Shown here piece after piece: positions 1-4,796 of a stretch of DNA of 5,933 nt; position 1 is the stretch's first letter, and every line of letters starts with the position of its first letter. The notes beneath the pieces are model-generated. The model was given only the letters and a program-made list of their open reading frames with translations, was not told where the DNA came from and did no database searches. Origin of the DNA: an uncultured bacterium (GTDB lineage Bacteria; Actinomycetota; Coriobacteriia; Coriobacteriales; Coriobacteriaceae); assembly GCA_905215095.1 (NCBI GenBank), contig CAJMOL010000110.1, forward strand, positions 1-5,933, given 5' to 3'. A program made the position numbers and the translations under genes.

Positions 1-1180
1 TGGTATCGGAGCGGCTCTGGTCGTCGAGCATCAGCGACTGGCAGCTCACGGTTGCCTTGGAGCCCTCGGCCTTGGGTGTCGCCACGATAGAGCTGCGGAA
101 GGTCTGGATGCCGCCGCTCTTGGAGATGCCCTTGGTTTCGACGGTTGCCGAGGTCTCGGGCGCGTTGAGCACGACCTTGCAGCCGGTGTCGAGGTTCTGC
201 CCGGCGCCGGCAAAGGTGATGCCGGTAAAGCTCGAGCGGGCGCGACGGCCGTTGAGCACGCTCATGGGGTAGAGGTAGCCCACGTGGCTGCCGAAGGAGC
301 CGCTGATCCACTCGATGTCGCCGTCCTCGTCCACGCGCGCACGCTTGGTGTTGAGGTTGTACATGTTCTTGGACCAGTTCTCGATGGTCGAGTAGCGCAG
401 GTGCGCACGCTTGCCCACAAAGAGCTCGACGGCGCCGGCGTGGAGGTTGGCCACGTTGTACTTGGGCGCGGAGCAGCCCTCGATAAAGTGCAGGTCGGCG
501 TCGTCCTCGACGATGATGAGCGTGTGCTCAAACTGGCCGGCGCCCTTGGCGTTGAGGCGGAAGTAGCTCTGCAGCGGGAAGTCCAACTTGGTGCCCTTGG
601 GCACGTAGACAAACGAGCCGCCCGACCACACGGCGCCGTGCAGGGCCGCAAACTTGTGGTCGGTGGGCGGGATGAGCGTCATAAACTTCTCGTGGATGAG
701 CGGCTCCCACTGCGGGTCGTGCAGGGCCTCCTCAATGCCGGAGTAGACGATACCCATCTTGGACGCGGTGTCCTGCATGTTGTGGTAGACGAGCTCGGAG
801 TCGTACTGCGCGCCGACACCCGCTAGGTAGCTGCGCTCGGCCTCGGGGATGCCCAGGCGCTCAAAGGTGTTCTTGATGTCGTCGGGCACCGACTCCCAGT
901 CGTGCTTTTGGTCGGTGTTGGGCTTGACGTAGGTGACGATGTTGTCCATGTCCAGGCCCTCGATGGAGGGGCCCCACGTCGGATCCGGGAAACGGTTAAA
1001 GATCTCGAGGGACTTGAGGCGCAGGTCGAGCATCCACTGCGGCTCGTCCTTCTTGGCGCTGATCTCGCGCACGATGTCGGGCGTGATGCCGGCGTCGAGG
1101 CGCTCGAATCCCTCCTCGCCATAGGTGAAGTCGTAGAGGCTGCGGTCGATGTCCGCGACCTCGGTGCGGTTCTTGGTCAT
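1..1180 (-). CDS. sufB: Fe-S cluster assembly scaffold SufB (3' part beyond the left edge)
   Basis: SufB forms the SufBC2D complex in the cytoplasm, where Fe-S clusters are built from sulfur delivered by a cysteine desulfurase. The visible 393 residues begin MTKNRTEVAD; the family is usually about 465-495 residues, so the C-terminal part is cut off. Family landmarks are clear: YFRLN (206-210), GQFEHTLIIVED (215-226), IEGCSAP (233-239), NW (268-269), TKRA (278-281), FAGAGQNLDTG (323-333) and SCQSLMLDD (379-387). By recalled alignment with E. coli SufB, Cys236 corresponds to Cys254, Arg208/Asn210 to Arg226/Asn228, Trp269 to Trp287 and Cys380 to Cys405. Two positions differ from what I expect: Glu267 where Gln is usual, and KVVL (335-338) where KVIH/KVVH is usual. 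The start is the ATG at 1178-1180, preceded by AAAGGGG with 7-base spacing; this site overlaps the sufC stop codon. The gap to sufC is 12 bases, so the two are cotranscribed and probably translationally coupled. Confidence 0.96.
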   Translation of the reverse strand, partial: MTKNRTEVADIDRSLYDFTYGEEGFERLDAGITPDIVREISAKKDEPQWMLDLRLKSLEIFNRFPDPTWGPSIEGLDMDNIVTYVKPNTDQKHDWESVPDDIKNTFERLGIPEAERSYLAGVGAQYDSELVYHNMQDTASKMGIVYSGIEEALHDPQWEPLIHEKFMTLIPPTDHKFAALHGAVWSGGSFVYVPKGTKLDFPLQSYFRLNAKGAGQFEHTLIIVEDDADLHFIEGCSAPKYNVANLHAGAVELFVGKRAHLRYSTIENWSKNMYNLNTKRARVDEDGDIEWISGSFGSHVGYLYPMSVLNGRRARSSFTGITFAGAGQNLDTGCKVVLNAPETSATVETKGISKSGGIQTFRSSIVATPKAEGSKATVSCQSLMLDDQSRSDT

Positions 1181-1192
1181 TGCGTCGCCCCT

Positions 1193-1993
1193 TTACGCCT
1201 GCTGCTCGGCAGCGGCGGACTCGGCCTGGGCGCGCTGCTCGGCGGCCTCGCGCTCGAAGGTCTCAAAGCCGTTCTTGTCGATCCAGGGGATCAGCGAGGC
1301 GTCGTCCTCGCGTACGATGTGGCCCTTGACCATAACGTGGACGCGGTCGACATCCAGGTGCTCCAGGATGCGCGTGTTGTGCGTGATGATGAGCATGGAG
1401 CCGTCGCAGCTCTTGCGGTAGGCGTCCATGCCGTGGCTGACGGTGGACAGGGCGTCGACGTCCAGGCCGGAGTCGGTCTCGTCCAAGATGGCGAGCTTGG
1501 GTTGCAACAGCAAAAGCTGGAGCATCTCGACTTTCTTCTTCTCGCCGCCCGAGAAGCCCACGCCCAGCTCACGGTTGAGGTAGGCGGTGTCCATGTTGAG
1601 CTCGGCCGCGAGCTCCTTGACGCGACGGCGGAACTCCTTGCCCTTCATCTCCAGGCCGGGGCGGCCGGCGATGCTGGCGCGCAAAAAGCTCGACAGCGGC
1701 ACGCCTGGGATCTCGACCGGGGCCTGGAAGCTCAGGAACAGGCCGGCGCGGGAGCGCTTGTCGGTGGTGAGCTCGGTGATGTCCTGGCCGTCAAAGACGA
1801 TACGGCCGTCGTTGATCGTGTAGACGGGGTCGCCCATGACCAGGTGGCCGAGGGTGGACTTGCCGGCGCCGTTGGGTCCCATCAACACGTGGGTCTCGCC
1901 GGCGGCGACGTTGAGGTTGACGTTGTGGAGGATGGTCTTCTCGTCCACGGAGGCGGTGAGACCCTCGATGGAAAGCAGCGGATTTGCGCTCAT
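1193..1993 (-). CDS. sufC: Fe-S cluster assembly ATPase SufC
   Basis: SufC is the ABC-type ATPase of the SufBC2D scaffold; it binds SufB and SufD, and its ATP-driven dimerisation reshapes them for cluster assembly. It is cytosolic and has no transporter partner. The 266-residue protein has all ABC motifs: Walker A GPNGAGKST (39-47), Q-loop Gln90 in SFQAP, signature FSGGEKKK (147-154), Walker B LAILDETDSGLD (167-178, with Glu172 as catalytic base) and H-loop His205 in IITH. The SufC-typical GVGFSGGEKKK stretch separates it from transporter ATPases. I chose the ATG at 1991-1993 because AGAGAGGG lies 5 bases upstream; an in-frame ATG 10 codons earlier has no such site. Residues 247-266 form an Ala/Glu/Gln-rich tail slightly longer than in many SufC proteins. 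It is the first gene of a suf operon reading leftward, with sufB next; sufD, sufS and sufU would be expected beyond the edge. Confidence 0.97.
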   Translation of the reverse strand: MSANPLLSIEGLTASVDEKTILHNVNLNVAAGETHVLMGPNGAGKSTLGHLVMGDPVYTINDGRIVFDGQDITELTTDKRSRAGLFLSFQAPVEIPGVPLSSFLRASIAGRPGLEMKGKEFRRRVKELAAELNMDTAYLNRELGVGFSGGEKKKVEMLQLLLLQPKLAILDETDSGLDVDALSTVSHGMDAYRKSCDGSMLIITHNTRILEHLDVDRVHVMVKGHIVREDDASLIPWIDKNGFETFEREAAEQRAQAESAAAEQQA

Positions 1994-1998
1994 GCTGT

Positions 1999-2006
1999 CC
2001 CTCTCT
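1999..2006 (-). promoter_or_regulatory. sufC ribosome binding site (decides the start)
   Basis: On the minus strand AGAGAGGG lies 5 bases before the ATG at 1991-1993. The longer in-frame start at 2021-2023 would place this site inside the coding region and has no purine-rich site of its own, so the shorter SufC is preferred. Confidence 0.7.
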
Positions 2007-2057
2007 GTATATGGTGTACTCATAGGTGTACTAAACCCTAGGAATCTTCTCGGAATA

Positions 2058-2085
2058 AAGTTACTATGGGTTCGGCGTTAGTCAA
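2058..2085 (-). promoter_or_regulatory. Probable sufC promoter
   Basis: On the minus strand TTGACT (2085-2080, 5 of 6 matches to the -35 consensus) is followed after 16 bases by TAACTT (2063-2058). The latter is a weak -10 box that keeps the important first T, second A and last T. Transcription would start near 2050, leaving an untranslated leader of about 57 bases before sufC. The -35 box sits inside the inverted repeat at 2078-2101, so a protein bound there would block RNA polymerase. The -35 is convincing; the exact -10 is less certain because TAGTAA overlaps it. Confidence 0.5.
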
Positions 2086-2101
2086 GGGAAAACCCGACTA
2101 A
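2078..2101. promoter_or_regulatory. Candidate operator of the suf operon (inverted repeat)
   Basis: TTAGTC at 2078-2083 and GACTAA at 2096-2101 are perfect inverted copies separated by 12 bases. The spacer holds a second small dyad, GGGAAAACCC at 2086-2095, whose centre is displaced by one base. The element covers the sufC -35 hexamer. A dyad of this size over a suf promoter next to a divergent Rrf2 gene suggests a repressor site. The order of AGTC and GACT is opposite to that in the E. coli IscR type 1 site as I recall it, so I do not assign it to that class. Confidence 0.5.
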
Positions 2102-2106
2102 TCCAC

Positions 2107-2134
2107 TCGACTTTTTAGATGAGGGACATAAAAT
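2107..2134 (+). promoter_or_regulatory. Probable promoter of the Rrf2-type regulator gene
   Basis: TCGACT (2107-2112, 4 of 6 matches) is followed after 16 bases by TAAAAT (2129-2134, 5 of 6 matches). A start near 2141 would give a leader of about 72 bases. The -10 box lies within the first pair of GGGACA-type half-sites, which fits autoregulation by a DNA-binding protein. Confidence 0.5.
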
Positions 2135-2191
2135 CAGGTTTGTTTGCCCCGCGTGCATAGGATTTGGGACAAACAAGCCTGGTTTTGTCCC
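2123..2191. promoter_or_regulatory. Tandem GGGACAAA-type half-site array (candidate autoregulatory operator)
   Basis: Four related half-sites occur as two inverted pairs. Pair one has GGGACATAAAAT at 2123-2134 and, on the other strand, GGGGCAAACAAA reading from 2150 to 2139. Pair two has GGGACAAACAAG at 2166-2177 and, on the other strand, GGGACAAAACCA reading from 2191 to 2180. Pair two contains a perfect 8-base dyad, GGGACAAA (2166-2173) with TTTGTCCC (2184-2191), around a 10-base spacer. The pair centres, 2136.5 and 2178.5, are 42 bases apart, about four helical turns. The array starts at the regulator's -10 box and ends 21 bases before its ATG. An RNA role is also possible, because 2135-2150 can pair with 2166-2181 (14 of 16 identical) in competition with the 2166-2191 hairpin. 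Confidence 0.5.
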
Positions 2192-2200
2192 AGTAACGAT

Positions 2201-2206
2201 GGGAGG
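2201..2206 (+). promoter_or_regulatory. Ribosome binding site of the Rrf2 gene (decides the start)
   Basis: GGGAGG lies 6 bases before the ATG at 2213-2215. The open frame extends upstream to a TTG at 2144, but that start has no purine-rich site and would add 23 residues ahead of the conserved Rrf2 N-terminus. It would also lie almost on top of the predicted transcription start. Confidence 0.75.
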
Positions 2207-2212
2207 GTAGGT

Positions 2213-2644
2213 ATGCTCATTTCTTCTAAGGGCCGCTATGCCCTCCGTTTGATGATTTATATTGCAGCGCTCGGTGACGCCGAGGGCAAGATTGCCCTGC
2301 GCGAGGTTGCCGACCGCGAGCGCATTTCGCAGAAATATCTGGAGCAGCTGGTTCGTCCGCTTATGAAGGCGGGCCTGCTTAAGAGCGTGCGCGGCAAGGG
2401 CGGCGGCTACATGATGGCCAAGGACCCGGCCGAGGTGCGTGCCGGCGACATCCTGCGCGCCGTCGAGGGCAGCACTGCCCCGGTGGCGTGCGACGGCATT
2501 GACAACAGCTGCACCCGTAGCGATCTGTGCTCGACCGTCAAGTTCTGGCGCGGCCTGGACGATGTAATCGAAAAGTACGTCGACGGCGTGACGCTGGCCG
2601 ACCTAGCCGCCGTCCCCGAGATCAACTTTGACATTAAGCTGTAG
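2213..2644 (+). CDS. Rrf2/IscR-family transcriptional regulator, probable Fe-S sensor of the suf operon
   Basis: The 143-residue protein opens with MLISSKGRYALRLM, the usual start of Rrf2 proteins, and has the family length. Residues 28-65 form the winged helix-turn-helix: ALREVADRERISQKYLEQL is the recognition region and VRGKGGGY (59-66) the wing. Cys93, Cys100 and Cys106 (spacing C-X6-C-X5-C) lie where IscR and its relatives bind an Fe-S cluster. The residue aligning with the fourth IscR ligand, His107, appears to be Val109 (CSTVKFW, against CLTHDLW in E. coli IscR as I recall). The C-terminal helix leads to VTLADL, also typical. Family knowledge suggests a cluster-dependent DNA-binding protein that senses iron, oxygen or nitric oxide. 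Divergence from sufC across a shared control region supports a role as suf regulator and autoregulator; this is inference. I leave the symbol blank because iscR, sufR and other names cannot be told apart from sequence alone. Confidence 0.93.
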   Translation: MLISSKGRYALRLMIYIAALGDAEGKIALREVADRERISQKYLEQLVRPLMKAGLLKSVRGKGGGYMMAKDPAEVRAGDILRAVEGSTAPVACDGIDNSCTRSDLCSTVKFWRGLDDVIEKYVDGVTLADLAAVPEINFDIKL

Positions 2645-2674
2645 GTTGACCGCAATTCCTTAAGATTTCGCGGA

Positions 2675-2712
2675 GGGTTGTTGCCGTTTACCGATGGGTT
2701 GTTGTGCAACAA
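2675..2712. repeat. TTGTTG direct and inverted repeats upstream of the surface-protein gene
   Basis: GGGTTGTTG occurs at 2675-2683 and again at 2696-2704, offset by 21 bases or two helical turns. The second copy forms a palindrome with CAACAA at 2707-2712 (TTGTTG-TG-CAACAA). A weak promoter could start here, with TTGTGC (2702-2707), 16 bases, then TAATAC (2724-2729). In that case the palindrome would overlap the -35 box and could act as an operator. I see no terminator between the Rrf2 gene and the surface-protein gene, so read-through is possible. Confidence 0.35.
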
Positions 2713-2770
2713 ACGGGGAGCTGTAATACTGAATCCATCTTTGCAAACTGCACTTTAACCACACCAATGC

Positions 2771-2777
2771 AGGGAGG
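2771..2777 (+). promoter_or_regulatory. Ribosome binding site of the surface-protein gene (decides the start)
   Basis: AGGGAGG lies 4 bases before the ATG at 2782-2784. An in-frame ATG at 2767 and a TTG at 2704 have no such site, and starting at 2782 puts a standard signal peptide at the exact N-terminus. Confidence 0.75.
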
Positions 2778-2781
2778 ATGT

Positions 2782-4593
2782 ATGCAACCCAAGCATTCCG
2801 CGATTGTTGCGGGCCTGACGCTGGCGCTTTCGTTTGGCGCCGTTGCCGCACCCGCAACCGCTATAGCCGAGGAGCCCACGCCGGGCGTTGCCTCGGATGC
2901 CACCGATATCGATAAGGGCCTCTACACCCAGCAGTCTTTCTCGGGCGTGCTGAGGTCGGTTCAGGGTGTTTCGTTTGTCAATGTGACCGACGAGATGAAG
3001 TACTTTACCAAGTACGAGAGCCACGGCAATTACAACCAGGGCTTTTCGTATGGCGACGGATACAACGCGCTGGGTTATTACCAGTTCGATCGCCGTTGGT
3101 CGCTTATTCCGTTTATGAAGCAGGTCTATAACTACGACTCTGCTAAGTACAGCATGCTTAAGGACGCGATTGACCGCGGCAGCGAGATTTCCAACGGAAG
3201 CAACCCCATGTATGCGAACGGCCAACTCACCGAGCTGGGCCGCATCGCGCAGGATGCCTTCCTGGGTGCTTACAACACCGATTCGGCTGAGTTCTCGGCG
3301 CTGCAGGATGCCTATGCGTACAACTCCTACTATGCGGTTACCGAGTCGTGGCTCAAGAACGCTCTAGGCATTGATATTTCCGGTCGTGCCGATTGCGTCA
3401 AAGGCATGGTGTGGAGCATCACCAATATGTGCGGCACGGGTGGCTGCCAGGACTTTTTCCGTTGGGCGAATCTTTCCAACGATATGACCGACCGCGAGTT
3501 TGTGACGGCACTTTCCAACAGCGTTGTTGATAACGTGGCGCGGAAGTATTCGAGTCAGCCTCAGTACCATGAGGGATGGAAGAATCGCTATAAGAACGAG
3601 CTCAAGGACTGCCTGGTCTATATCGCCGAGGACGAGGCTGCCGCCGCGACGCCCGTGCAGCCCGAGCCTGCGCCGGCGCCCTCGCCGACACCTGATTCGA
3701 ATGACGGCTCGAGTGACGATGTCAACGATGACAGGATGGATGCGCCCTCGACCGATGCTGACGGTAATGGCTCTGCTGGTGGCACTACCAACGACGGCTC
3801 TACCTCGAACGGCTCCGATTCGAACGGCTCTGCTGCGGGCGATTCGCCTTCAAGCTCTGTTGGCAATACGGACAGCGATGCTTCTGGTTCGACCGACGCT
3901 GACACCTCTAACTCATCTACCGGCTCGAGTGATTCGTCTATTGGCACCGGCTCTAACAACGGCTCCGGCTCTGGCGCAACCCCTGATTCCGATGCTTCCA
4001 AGGACGACTCGAATAAGGCGCCGGACGCTCCCGTTGCTTCGCCGGACAAGAAGCCTTCTTTCTCCGTGCAGCTTGGTTCTACGCTGGGCTCTTCGCTGAT
4101 GGCTGGCGTCAATAATGGCTCGACCCAGAACAAGGACAACTCTGATCAGGTTTCCACGGAAAAGACCGAGGCCGCAAAGGGCGACTCCAAGGACGAGACT
4201 TCTGAGAAGACCGAATCCGATAAGGGCTCTAGCTCTGAGGAGCAGAGCGACAAGTCCGAACAGAAGAAGGACGAGGACAAGAAGTCTGAATCTGAGAAGA
4301 AGGACGAGAGCAAGACCGAGGGCGAAAAGAAACAGCCCGAAGACGACGACAAGAGCGGTGCTGACAACCAAGTCCAAGAGCAAAATGACTCCAAGACGGT
4401 GACCACTACAACCACGACGACTACAACGACCAAGTCATCTGGCGGTAACATGCCCAAGACGGGCGACCTTATCGTTATGGCGAGCCTTGCCAGTGCAAGC
4501 TTGGCCACGCTGGGTGCCACGTCTATTGTGAGTGGCAAGCATAAGCTCGATCAGCAAAAGAAGGCTGCTGGGCAGAACGACTCCGAGGAGTAG
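2782..4593 (+). CDS. Secreted, sortase-anchored protein with a lysozyme-like domain and long disordered linker
   Basis: The protein has 603 residues. Residues 1-29 are a signal peptide (basic start, hydrophobic core, likely cleavage after AIA at 27-29). Residues about 60-285 form a globular, Tyr-rich domain. It contains KYES (77-80), GDGYNALGYYQFD (91-103) and MVWSITNMCGTGGCQDFF (209-226), and four cysteines (205, 217, 222, 277) that could form disulfides outside the cell. The pattern E..G...GD...GYYQ.D followed by VWS resembles the lysozyme-like domain at the end of VgrG3-type proteins, with Glu79 as the candidate catalytic acid; this is a resemblance, not a proven match. Residues 287-450 are Pro- then Ser/Asp/Gly/Asn-rich, 455-535 Lys/Glu/Ser/Asp-rich, and 541-550 ten threonines. 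The sorting signal is MPKTG (557-561), a hydrophobic segment (563-584) and a basic start to the tail (KHK). I infer a peptidoglycan-acting enzyme or binder displayed on a long wall-anchored stalk. Its partner sortase is not in the window. Confidence 0.9.
   Translation: MQPKHSAIVAGLTLALSFGAVAAPATAIAEEPTPGVASDATDIDKGLYTQQSFSGVLRSVQGVSFVNVTDEMKYFTKYESHGNYNQGFSYGDGYNALGYYQFDRRWSLIPFMKQVYNYDSAKYSMLKDAIDRGSEISNGSNPMYANGQLTELGRIAQDAFLGAYNTDSAEFSALQDAYAYNSYYAVTESWLKNALGIDISGRADCVKGMVWSITNMCGTGGCQDFFRWANLSNDMTDREFVTALSNSVVDNVARKYSSQPQYHEGWKNRYKNELKDCLVYIAEDEAAAATPVQPEPAPAPSPTPDSNDGSSDDVNDDRMDAPSTDADGNGSAGGTTNDGSTSNGSDSNGSAAGDSPSSSVGNTDSDASGSTDADTSNSSTGSSDSSIGTGSNNGSGSGATPDSDASKDDSNKAPDAPVASPDKKPSFSVQLGSTLGSSLMAGVNNGSTQNKDNSDQVSTEKTEAAKGDSKDETSEKTESDKGSSSEEQSDKSEQKKDEDKKSESEKKDESKTEGEKKQPEDDDKSGADNQVQEQNDSKTVTTTTTTTTTTKSSGGNMPKTGDLIVMASLASASLATLGATSIVSGKHKLDQQKKAAGQNDSEE
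3640..4431 (+). repeat. Low-complexity coding region (stalk of the surface protein)
   Basis: This part encodes residues 287-550 and changes composition in blocks. There is a short Pro/Ala segment, then about 120 residues of Ser/Asp/Gly/Asn with irregular NGS and DSNGS units, a short ordered-looking stretch (PSFSVQLGSTLGSSLMAGV, 425-443), about 80 residues of Lys/Glu/Ser/Asp, and ten threonines (4402-4431). The threonine codons are mixed (ACC, ACT, ACA, ACG), so the run is kept for its protein sequence rather than being a simple trinucleotide expansion. Such regions often vary in length between strains. Confidence 0.8.
4450..4590 (+). other. Cell-wall sorting signal (MPKTG, hydrophobic segment, polar tail)
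   Basis: MPKTG replaces the classical LPXTG pentapeptide and is followed by Asp562, a 22-residue hydrophobic stretch and KHK. The tail after the membrane segment is about 18 residues long and ends in acidic DSEE, longer than the short basic tail of typical sortase A substrates. A sortase would cut between Thr560 and Gly561 and link the protein to the wall. Confidence 0.8.
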
Positions 4594-4626
4594 TCCCTTT
4601 CGGTTGCCCGACAACTAAAGATTCGC

Positions 4627-4665
4627 AATGGGGGCCGGTGCAGTTGCATCGGGCCCCATTTTGTT
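4627..4665 (+). terminator. Rho-independent terminator after the surface-protein gene
   Basis: AATGGGG (4627-4633) pairs with CCCCATT (4654-4660). Inside it, CCGGTGCA pairs with TGCATCGG through one G-U wobble; a single G-G mismatch separates the two stems. The stem is followed by a T-rich run (TTTTGTT), giving a strong hairpin 34 bases after the stop codon. It isolates the downstream ATPase-like gene from the upstream transcript. Confidence 0.88.
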
Positions 4666-4672
4666 GCACAAC
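4660..4672. repeat. Palindromic 13-mer matching the one before the surface-protein gene
   Basis: TTTGTTGCACAAC here is the exact reverse complement of 2701-2713. It contains the palindrome GTTG-CA-CAAC. It overlaps the T-run of the terminator and lies about 125 bases before the next gene, so it could be a regulatory site or only part of the terminator tail. Confidence 0.4.
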
Positions 4673-4757
4673 GATTTGTTATGCCCCCTCAAGGCCTTTG
4701 TTCCTACCGTTGCCCGATGCCTTTGCACGGATCCAGCGTTGCACTTGAACTGCTCGC

Positions 4758-4763
4758 TACAAT
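4758..4763 (+). promoter_or_regulatory. Possible -10 box for the ATPase-like gene
   Basis: TACAAT matches the -10 consensus in 5 of 6 positions and lies 33 bases before the start codon, but no good -35 box sits 16-18 bases upstream. TTGCAC occurs three times nearby (4664, 4723, 4739), none at the right distance. A promoter must exist in this gap because the terminator cuts off upstream transcription; this is the best candidate. Confidence 0.3.
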
Positions 4764-4796
4764 GGGCTTCGTGCTGCGTTTTAGGGAGAAGTTACG

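Noticed and set aside
284..826. Plus-strand open frame of 180 codons antisense to sufB
   Set aside because: It mirrors the third-position bias of sufB; it has no ribosome binding site and no family resemblance.
1994..2023. Longer SufC with 10 extra N-terminal residues
   Set aside because: The ribosome binding site lies between the two ATG codons and serves the downstream one; the extra residues are not part of the SufC family start.
902..2041. Long plus-strand open frame of 379 codons antisense to sufC and sufB
   Set aside because: It lies opposite two unmistakable conserved genes, has a Val/Gly/Leu/Asp-rich product with no recognisable motif, and is the usual artefact of GC-rich codon use.
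2078..2101. Classical E. coli IscR type 1 site
   Set aside because: The AGTC and GACT elements occur in the opposite order and with a longer spacer than in the IscR type 1 consensus as I recall it.
2144..2212. Longer Rrf2 protein starting at TTG 2144
   Set aside because: No ribosome binding site, the extension covers the half-site array, and Rrf2 proteins start with the M-I-S-x-K-G-R-Y-A-L type sequence seen at 2213.
3618..4139. Minus-strand open frame of 173 codons, Glu/Pro/Ser-rich
   Set aside because: It is the complement of the low-complexity stalk of the surface protein; the apparent repeats are inherited from the sense gene.
4402..4431. Simple-sequence repeat that could cause phase variation
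   Set aside because: The threonine codons are mixed rather than one repeated triplet, and triplet changes would not shift the frame, so slippage switching is unlikely.
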